Positions 7,070 to 12,823 of a stretch of DNA of 12,823 nt are shown piece by piece. Below the pieces are notes generated by a model. It had not been told where the DNA came from. It did not search any database and was given only the letters and a program-made list of their open reading frames with translations. A program made the position numbers and the translations under genes. Source of the DNA: Rhodospirillaceae bacterium. GTDB lineage: Bacteria > Pseudomonadota > Alphaproteobacteria > UBA11136. Location of the stretch: assembly GCA_018663165.1 (NCBI GenBank), contig JABJES010000146.1:1-12823 (forward strand), in the 5' to 3' direction. Numbering within the stretch: the first letter of the stretch is position 1; the number at the start of each line of letters is the position of its first letter.

Positions 7070-7378
7070 ATGGAACCTGTTGAAACTATGGATAATTTTC
7101 TAAGTTATGAGGCAATTGAGACAATCGGCGCCCTGGCCGGCATCCTGACCACCCTTGCTTTCGCCCCCCAGGTCATCAAGTCCTTTCGCAGCAAATCCGT
7201 CTCCGACATATCCCTGGGGATGTATAGCGCCCTGTGCACCGGGATATTGCTGTGGATCTGTTACGGAGCGCTGATCGGCTCGCGGCCCCTGATGGCTGCC
7301 AACGGCATTACCCTGCTGCTGGCCGGCAGTGTGCTGTACCTGCGGCTCCGTTACGCGCCGGAAAAAAAGCACAAATAG
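7070..7378 (+). CDS. SemiSWEET-type small sugar transporter
   Basis: A 102-residue inner-membrane protein with three predicted helices (about 15-33, 48-69 and 74-93) and the PQ-loop signature in LAFAPQVIKSFRSKSVSDISLGMY (PQ at 33-34). This is one triple-helix bundle, as in bacterial SemiSWEETs, which dimerise to form a bidirectional sugar uniporter. Substrate is unknown; sucrose or hexoses are usual. A second ATG at 7088 would give 96 residues, closer to the usual length. Neither start has a strong Shine-Dalgarno, so the start is uncertain. The gene stands alone, divergent from the porin and convergent with the efflux operon. Confidence 0.9.
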   Translation: MEPVETMDNFLSYEAIETIGALAGILTTLAFAPQVIKSFRSKSVSDISLGMYSALCTGILLWICYGALIGSRPLMAANGITLLLAGSVLYLRLRYAPEKKHK

Positions 7379-7398
7379 ACATTATATATAGAGAGCTT

Positions 7399-7426
7399 GA
7401 AAATAAGAGGCTGTGCCGCCAGCCTC
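7399..7426 (-). terminator. Intrinsic terminator of the efflux operon
   Basis: GAGGCTG (7426-7420 on the minus strand) pairs perfectly with CAGCCTC (7413-7407) around a 6-nt loop and is followed by TTATTTTC. The stem overlaps the first two bases of the metallopeptidase stop codon (TGA, 7427-7425). The plus strand has no T-tract after the stem, so SemiSWEET transcription would not stop here. Confidence 0.7.
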
Positions 7427-8156
7427 AGCGATAGCTGTGAAGGGCGGGACCATGGGTGCGCAACCATTGTTTTTCCGCCGTTGGGTCACCGAAAAGCTCC
7501 TCAACCAGGGCCCAGAACGCCGCCCCGTGGTTAAGTTCGCGCAAATGGGCAATTTCATGGACGACAACGTAATCGAGCACCCGTTCGGGTGCCATCACGA
7601 GGCGCCAGGAAAACGACAGATCTCCTGAAGGCGAACAACTGCCCCAGCGGGTCGCCGGGTCGCGGAGCGTGATCCGGCCCACCGGCTTGCTGATCCGCGC
7701 CGCCTTTTCCCTTGCCTTCGGGGTAATGATGTCCCGGGCCTGACGACGCAGCCAGTCCAGTGTGCGCCGGGGCAGATGGGCGGGCAGGCCCGGCACCACC
7801 AGGGCTTCTCCCTCACGATAAGGAATGCCCCGGGAACGCTCTATATGACGCAAAACGAGGTTTTCCCCCAAAAACGGGATCATCGCACCGTCCTGAAGTG
7901 GTCGATGGGCTGGCTGATCGGCAAGACAGTCAATAATCCATTGTTCACGCTCGCGGACAAAGGCGAGGCCACTTTTGAGGCTGGCGCGCATCGGCAAAAC
8001 CAGTTCGAGAATGTTTGAGCGCGGTGAAAGGCGCAAAATCACCCGGCGCGCCCGCGTACTTCGACGAACATGGAGTTCCGCCTCGATGCCATTTGAAAGG
8101 GGAACCCGCAGTATTTCCGGCTCTTCGGCCCCCTTAACCCTTAAAAGCGCTTTCAT
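7425..8156 (-). CDS. YgjP-like zinc metallopeptidase (M48/SprT-type fold)
   Basis: A 243-residue cytoplasmic protein of the YgjP/DUF45 family. The zinc-peptidase signature is VVVHEIAHLRELNHGAAFW: H200 and H204 as the HExxH ligands, E201 as catalytic base and H210 as the probable third ligand. The family's RWGSCS motif is at 170-175, and the N-terminal RRSTRARRVILRL is typical. The physiological substrate of this family is not established. The start codon overlaps the stop of the RND pump gene as ATGA (8153-8156), which implies translational coupling. The length is normal and all key residues are present. A link to the pump is suggested by position only, as YgjP genes often stand alone. Confidence 0.9.
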   Translation of the reverse strand: MKALLRVKGAEEPEILRVPLSNGIEAELHVRRSTRARRVILRLSPRSNILELVLPMRASLKSGLAFVREREQWIIDCLADQPAHRPLQDGAMIPFLGENLVLRHIERSRGIPYREGEALVVPGLPAHLPRRTLDWLRRQARDIITPKAREKAARISKPVGRITLRDPATRWGSCSPSGDLSFSWRLVMAPERVLDYVVVHEIAHLRELNHGAAFWALVEELFGDPTAEKQWLRTHGPALHSYR

Positions 8157-11100
8157 GAGGATTTATCCTCTTTCCTGAAACGGCCATAGCGCAGCATGAT
8201 CACCGGCAGGACAAGTAAATTGAGAATCGTCGATGAAATAAGGCCGCCAATGACGATGGAGGCCATCGGTCCCATGATCTCACGGCCGGGATTATCACTG
8301 TTGACGGCAATTGGCAGCATGGCGAGAGACGTCACCAGCGCCGTAATCAAGATTGAGGGAAGCCGCTCCTGGGCACCCCGAATGGCGGTTTCGGCATTCC
8401 ATTCCATGCCTTCCTCGTCAACCAGATGCTGGTAATGGGAGACCAGCATAATCGAATTCCTCAGGGTAATACCAAACAGGGTCACAAAACCGACCATTGA
8501 GCCAAGCGACAACAAGCCGCCGGTGACCAGGGCGGCAATAACCCCACCAACCAGCGAGAACGGCAGATTAACGAGAACCAGCAGCATGTTACGGAAGCTG
8601 CCCAGAGCCACATACAGCAGAACCAGGATGCCGACACCAGAAAGCAGGGAATGGACGATCAGTTCCTCACGGGATTTGGCCTGGGCAACCGCCGCGCCAG
8701 TGAATTCAAGATAGGTATCGGCGGGAAGGTCGAGTTCTGCGTGAATCCGGTCCTTGAGCTCATCAAAAAAACTATTGAGATCGCGCCCCGTCACATTCGC
8801 CGTCACCGTTTGCAAACGTTGGGCGTCATTATGAAGAATGACATAGCGTCCGCCGGTCTGGTTAATATCTGCCAGTTCCCCGAGCGGCACGATCTTTCCA
8901 TCCGGCGTAATCAAAGGCAGATCGCGGACCGATGTTGGATAGCGGCGCTGAGCCTCTTCTAAAATCACCACAACATCGAAAACGCGCGCCCCTTGGTAAA
9001 TCTGTCCGACCTTTTTACCCTCATAGGCGACCTGAACCGCCTCAAACACCTCCATCGGCCGAATGCCGTAACGGGCAAGATCGTCGAGACGCAAACGAAC
9101 ATTGAGCAAAGGTGTGCCCGGCGGGGCGCGGACCTGGATGTCTGCGGCACCCGGCACCGATTCCATAATGGCGGCGGCCTCCAACGCCTTGCGGTCAAGG
9201 AGATCGAGATCATGGCCATAGATATTGACCACCACCGGCGCGGTATAGCCGGAAATCGTCTCGTCCACCCGCTCGATAAGGAATGTATTGAGTTCCGCCG
9301 CAACGCCGGGAAAGTTATCAAGAACATGCCGGATTTCATCTTTGACCCTTTGTTGCTCAGGTCCGGAAAGCTCGACCAGATCAACCTCATACTCACTGTA
9401 ATGGCTGCCAAAGGTATCGGCGCCACGTTCGGCCCTGCCCGCCCACTGGGAAACCGACCGCACGCCGTCGATTTGGGCGACCTGTTTAATGATCTCGCCA
9501 CCAACACGTAAGGATTCCTTAATCGATGTGCCTGGCAGACTGGCGGTGTGGATCATGTAATGGCCCTCGCGCAGTTCCGGCAGGAACCCGCCACCAAGCA
9601 TCGGCAGAACCGCAATGCCGCCGCCACAGAAGAGAAGAACACCGAAAATAGCGAACCGGGGATGATCGCCGATCTTGGCGAGAAGCCGCCCATAGCCGGG
9701 CTTGAGCCAACGCACCACCGGCGGATCGTCGGCCTCCAGCTCGCCCCGCCCAAGCATCAAACAGCAGAGCGCCGGGGTAACCGTAAGCGCGACGACAAGA
9801 GAGGCGAGAATGGCGAGGATATAAGCAAGCCCAAGGGGTTCGAACATACGTCCCGACACCCCGGAAAGGGTGAGCAGAGGCACGAATACCAGGGCGACGA
9901 TGAAGCTGGCATAAACGACCGAGCTGCGCACTTCCATCGAGGCCTCATAAACCACCCTCATGAAAGGTCTGGGGTCGGCCAGCCGTCGGTTCTCGCGCAA
10001 CCGCCTGAATATGTTTTCAGTATCAATGATGGCATCGTCGACGACCTCACCAAGCGCAATCGCCAGGCCGCCAAGCACCATGATATTGATGCTTTCCCCC
10101 ATCTCGACCAGAACCAGAGCCGCCGAGACCAGGGAGAGCGGAATCGCCGTAGCCGAGATAAAGGCGCTGCGGATATTAAAGAGAAAGAGAAAGAGCACGC
10201 TGATAACCAGCACCGCGCCAATCATAAGATGGCCCGTAATATTGGCCAACGAGGACTGGATATAATTAGCCGGACGAAAGAGTTCACCATGGAGAGTGAT
10301 CGACTGGCGCTCGAAGCTTTCAGTGAATTCGGCCAGGGCTTCTTCGACGTTTCTCGTCACTTCCATGGTGTTGGCCCCGTACTGGCCGATAACCATGATC
10401 AGAACGCCCCGCTCCTCGCCGATGCTGGCACCGCCAATGCTGGGCTCCGGTGCCACCGTCACATTGGCGATGTCGCCGAGAAGGAGGCTGCCCCCTTCGC
10501 CGTGGCGGACAACCACCTTGGCAAGCTGTTCGGCGGTGACCGGCTGGCCCTGGGATCGCAGAACGATACGTTGATTATCGTTCTCGATAAAACCAGCCCC
10601 TAAAATCCCCGTCCCTTGCCGCGCCGCATCGACTACATCCTGGATCGACAGGCCATATTGACGCAAACGGTCAGGACGGATCTGAATCTGGTACTGCTTG
10701 ACCTCACCGCCAAAAACATTGGCATCAGCGACGCCGGGAACGCTGAGAAGACGGGGGGTAACCGTCCAGTCGACAAGAGTCCGCAGCTCCATCAGCGGCA
10801 CCGTTTTCGAAGTCAGTCCGATGGTCATGATGGTGCTCGACGACGAGGTCAGCGGCACCATCATCGGTGGGCCTATTCCTTCAGGCAACTGGGTGGCGAC
10901 ATTGGCGATGCGCTCGGCCACCAATTGCCGGTCAAGGTAAAGATCGGTGTCCTCCTCGAAGATCAGACTGACAACAGAAAGCCCCTGGATCGACTGGGAG
11001 GAGATGGATTCCAGCCCGACCTGGCCGCCGAGCGCACTTTCGAGAGGCTGGCTGACCAGCACTTCGACCTGTTCAGCCGAAAGCCCCGGCGATTCAGTCT

Positions 11101-11248
11101 GGAGAATGACGAGCTTGGGCGAGAATTCTGGAAAAATATCCAGCCCGGTCTTCGACAGCCTGTAACCGCCGTAAAGAAGCAGCAAAACCGAAAGGGAAAC
11201 TATGACCCCGGCATAGCGAACCGAGAAACGAACAATCGTTGAAAGCAT
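8153..11248 (-). CDS. RND efflux pump, heavy-metal-efflux (CusA/CzcA-like) type
   Basis: A full-length 1031-residue inner-membrane proton antiporter. It has TM1 (about 8-28), a periplasmic porter domain (30-330), a bundle of helices (about 335-550), a second porter domain (560-860) and a final bundle (865-1022). The TM4 proton-relay segment reads GEVVDDAIIDTEN (400-412) with D404, D405, D409 and E411, the HME-type pattern. By hand alignment with E. coli CusA, two of the three copper-binding methionines are replaced: M573 by H566 in EGHYMIHTASLPG, and M672 by E663 in ERVDETISG. Cu(I)/Ag(I) export in the CusA manner is therefore unlikely; divalent metals or another substrate are possible. It works with the adaptor gene 18 bp upstream and the outer-membrane factor. 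AGGC lies before ATG 11248. Confidence 0.93.
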   Translation of the reverse strand: MLSTIVRFSVRYAGVIVSLSVLLLLYGGYRLSKTGLDIFPEFSPKLVILQTESPGLSAEQVEVLVSQPLESALGGQVGLESISSQSIQGLSVVSLIFEEDTDLYLDRQLVAERIANVATQLPEGIGPPMMVPLTSSSSTIMTIGLTSKTVPLMELRTLVDWTVTPRLLSVPGVADANVFGGEVKQYQIQIRPDRLRQYGLSIQDVVDAARQGTGILGAGFIENDNQRIVLRSQGQPVTAEQLAKVVVRHGEGGSLLLGDIANVTVAPEPSIGGASIGEERGVLIMVIGQYGANTMEVTRNVEEALAEFTESFERQSITLHGELFRPANYIQSSLANITGHLMIGAVLVISVLFLFLFNIRSAFISATAIPLSLVSAALVLVEMGESINIMVLGGLAIALGEVVDDAIIDTENIFRRLRENRRLADPRPFMRVVYEASMEVRSSVVYASFIVALVFVPLLTLSGVSGRMFEPLGLAYILAILASLVVALTVTPALCCLMLGRGELEADDPPVVRWLKPGYGRLLAKIGDHPRFAIFGVLLFCGGGIAVLPMLGGGFLPELREGHYMIHTASLPGTSIKESLRVGGEIIKQVAQIDGVRSVSQWAGRAERGADTFGSHYSEYEVDLVELSGPEQQRVKDEIRHVLDNFPGVAAELNTFLIERVDETISGYTAPVVVNIYGHDLDLLDRKALEAAAIMESVPGAADIQVRAPPGTPLLNVRLRLDDLARYGIRPMEVFEAVQVAYEGKKVGQIYQGARVFDVVVILEEAQRRYPTSVRDLPLITPDGKIVPLGELADINQTGGRYVILHNDAQRLQTVTANVTGRDLNSFFDELKDRIHAELDLPADTYLEFTGAAVAQAKSREELIVHSLLSGVGILVLLYVALGSFRNMLLVLVNLPFSLVGGVIAALVTGGLLSLGSMVGFVTLFGITLRNSIMLVSHYQHLVDEEGMEWNAETAIRGAQERLPSILITALVTSLAMLPIAVNSDNPGREIMGPMASIVIGGLISSTILNLLVLPVIMLRYGRFRKEDKSS

Positions 11249-11266
11249 GCCGCTCAGCCTATCATG

Positions 11267-12340
11267 CTAGTCATCGTCATCCCCCTGGATCTGCCAGCGG
11301 AATTCCTCAGACAGGAGCATCTGTGCCCCGGTAATGACCAAATGGTCGCCGGGTGCAAAACCTTCATCGACAAACCAGCCTTCCGGCGTTTCCCTTTCCG
11401 TCGTCACAGCTCGGCGCAGAAAGAGAGCATCATCAATCTGAACATAGGCCCAAGCCTTGCCAGCATACCAGACCACCGTCTCGCGGGGGATCAAAACCCC
11501 GGCAGTTACCGGTTTACCATCGGAAAGCTGGACATCAACCCCCATCCCCAGGCGAAGGTGGCGAGCCGGGGCGCGAAAGTAATAGGTTTCACCCTGAACC
11601 ACAGGGTCGGTTCTCCGGGCCGGGGAAATAAGCGATGCGGATATCGGATCACTCTTACTGCCGCCTTTGAATAAAAGCGCCTGTGTCGTCTCAGGCGGAA
11701 GGGCATGAGTGAGTGGAAGAGTGACAAGCAGCAGCACCTCTTCACCGGCAAGAAAATTATCAAGGGTATCGGCGTTATCCGACAGGGCAATTTCAGTGAG
11801 AGCCAAGCCCCAGCCTTGCAAAACCTCGCCCCGGATTGAGCTCAGAGCCATTTTTGCCCCGCCCAATTGGGCAAGATGGGTTTTTCTTGTCGCCTCCGCC
11901 TGCTGCAACGCCTTGGCCGGAATATCCTTGTGCAGCTTGGCCAGACGATCGACATCTTTCTTCGCCGCGGCCAGCGACGCCTGGGCGATTTGAATGCGGG
12001 CTTTTACTTCACCGTAGCGCGCCCGCAACATCAAAAGCGGCTGGATATCGACAACCCGGCCAAAGGCCGAAAAAACGGGAATATATTGGGTGCTCTTCAA
12101 TTTCTCAATCACGATACCGCTTTGGGCCTGAGTCTCGGCAGAAAGAAGAACCGCAGGCACACCATCGATGAGGACGACCCGCTGGATATCATCATCATCA
12201 TCGTCATTATCTTGCGCGAAAGCCGGGGCGACCCAGGAAGCAGCCTCAAAAGGAAAGAGGGCCGGAACGAAGCCCCCTCCAAACGTCAGAACGGCAAGGA
12301 ATACGGCGGCGAAGAGGGTTATGATGTTGCGGTTATTCAT
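11267..12340 (-). CDS. Periplasmic adaptor (membrane fusion) subunit of the RND pump
   Basis: A 357-residue HlyD/CusB-type adaptor linking the pump to the outer-membrane channel. A long signal sequence (1-42) ends in AFA, so it is probably exported and not lipidated. The mature protein begins QDNDDDDDD, with seven Asp in eight residues (44-51), and the chain ends GDDDD. A short alpha-hairpin (about 112-168) sits within the split lipoyl/barrel domains, followed by beta-barrel and membrane-proximal segments ending in GAQMLLSEEF. The Asp runs come from repeated GAT/GAC codons. CusB also has a metal-binding N-terminus, but with methionines, so cation capture here is inference. The start overlaps the stop of the outer-membrane factor (ATGA, 12337-12340), with AGGA upstream. 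Confidence 0.88.
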   Translation of the reverse strand: MNNRNIITLFAAVFLAVLTFGGGFVPALFPFEAASWVAPAFAQDNDDDDDDIQRVVLIDGVPAVLLSAETQAQSGIVIEKLKSTQYIPVFSAFGRVVDIQPLLMLRARYGEVKARIQIAQASLAAAKKDVDRLAKLHKDIPAKALQQAEATRKTHLAQLGGAKMALSSIRGEVLQGWGLALTEIALSDNADTLDNFLAGEEVLLLVTLPLTHALPPETTQALLFKGGSKSDPISASLISPARRTDPVVQGETYYFRAPARHLRLGMGVDVQLSDGKPVTAGVLIPRETVVWYAGKAWAYVQIDDALFLRRAVTTERETPEGWFVDEGFAPGDHLVITGAQMLLSEEFRWQIQGDDDD

Positions 12341-12823
12341 TTGCTGTCCTGAAGTATAGCCGGATCGGACATTATTTCATCCGTTGGATCAGGCAGCGAT
12401 GCGCTTTCATCCAGCGGCTTCTGTATGGTGTCTTCAAGGCGGCCGAAGGCGCGATAAACCTTGATCTGGGCATTAAGATAGGCGCGCTGGACGGCAATTA
12501 GTTCAATCCGCGCATTATCGAGGCTCAGACGGTCGACGATACCGAGGGTGAACTGGTTGTCCATGTTTTCCACCTGTTCCTTCTGCTCCCGCAGCAGGCT
12601 TTCCGCCGTCATCAGGCTGCGGTAAACACCTGCATAACCGGCCCGCGCCAGGCTGAGTTCGCCCAGCACATCGGTCTGCAAGGCTGTAAACCGTGCGGCC
12701 TCCAGCTCCCGGCTGGCCCGGGCCTCGGCTATCGGGCCTTCATTGACATTGAGAAAGGGAAAAAGAAAGGCCACGCCGATATTCCATACCAGATCGCCCT
12801 GATCCCAGAGATAGCCGGGGGAG
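12337..12823 (-). CDS. TolC-family outer-membrane factor (C-terminal fragment)
   Basis: The last 161 codons of an outer-membrane efflux channel; the N-terminal part lies beyond the window edge. The fragment begins SPGYLWDQGDLVWNIGVAF, a segment typical of the second half of the protein, then continues through PFLNVNEGPIAEARASRELEAARF and a long coiled helix pair (about residues 45-135 of the fragment) ending in FGRLEDTI. The C-terminal tail is acidic. It forms the trimeric exit duct for the RND pump. It is the most upstream operon member visible; the promoter lies outside the window. Confidence 0.88.
   Translation of the reverse strand, partial: SPGYLWDQGDLVWNIGVAFLFPFLNVNEGPIAEARASRELEAARFTALQTDVLGELSLARAGYAGVYRSLMTAESLLREQKEQVENMDNQFTLGIVDRLSLDNARIELIAVQRAYLNAQIKVYRAFGRLEDTIQKPLDESASLPDPTDEIMSDPAILQDSK

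Noticed and set aside
6946..7081. Short open frame across the 12-bp duplication, considered as a gene remnant
   Set aside because: It has no ATG start or ribosome binding site and its translation (TEPATEPADEWLKIRV) matches nothing I recognise.
9548..11242. Long plus-strand open frames (351 and 208 codons) opposite the RND pump
   Set aside because: The minus strand encodes a complete RND pump with all expected segments; the antisense products are low-complexity and rich in charged residues with no family features.
12168..12210. ATC-rich trinucleotide run considered as a phase-variable repeat
   Set aside because: The unit is three bases, so changes in copy number would alter the Asp count but not the reading frame; it cannot switch the gene off.

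Overview
The window looks like a chromosomal segment of a Gram-negative alphaproteobacterium of moderate GC content. It encodes an outer-membrane porin ending in an aromatic residue, a tripartite RND efflux system, a lipoprotein with a lipobox, and an N-terminal TPR sulfotransferase of the kind common in marine Alphaproteobacteria. Genus cannot be read from the sequence. I see no phage genes, transposase, integrase, CRISPR array, tRNA or rRNA.

Left part (1-3916). A minus-strand gene cut by the window edge encodes a secreted YVTN-type beta-propeller. It is divergent from a plus-strand run of three closely spaced genes: an OmpR-family response regulator, a TPR-repeat sulfotransferase and an FAD-dependent oxidoreductase resembling L-2-hydroxyglutarate dehydrogenase. 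The divergent intergenic region carries three head-to-tail 11-bp repeats, the layout used by PhoB/OmpR-type regulators, which suggests autoregulation or control of the beta-propeller gene. No histidine kinase is visible.

Middle part (3944-7069). Two minus-strand genes for the cell envelope follow: an unrecognised lipoprotein with a SHOCT-like C-terminus, and a 460-residue porin. The porin has a strong UUCG-capped intrinsic terminator, a clear Shine-Dalgarno sequence, a probable promoter bracketed by a perfect 10-bp inverted repeat, and a leader that could fold. About 340 further non-coding bases precede the next gene and hold only small repeats.

Right part (7070-12823). A small plus-strand SemiSWEET sugar-transporter gene converges on a compact minus-strand operon: outer-membrane factor (TolC type, cut by the window edge), periplasmic adaptor, HME/CusA-like RND pump and a YgjP-type metallopeptidase. 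Two of the three junctions are 4-bp ATGA overlaps, and an intrinsic terminator overlaps the last stop codon. The pump lacks two of the three CusA copper-binding methionines by hand alignment, and the adaptor has poly-aspartate runs at both ends of the mature protein, so the substrate is open.

Nothing here is an obviously new defence or mobile system. The best leads are the poly-Asp adaptor with its non-CusA-like pump and coupled metallopeptidase, the 11-bp repeats at the response-regulator promoter, the inverted repeat around the porin promoter, and the unrecognised SHOCT lipoprotein.
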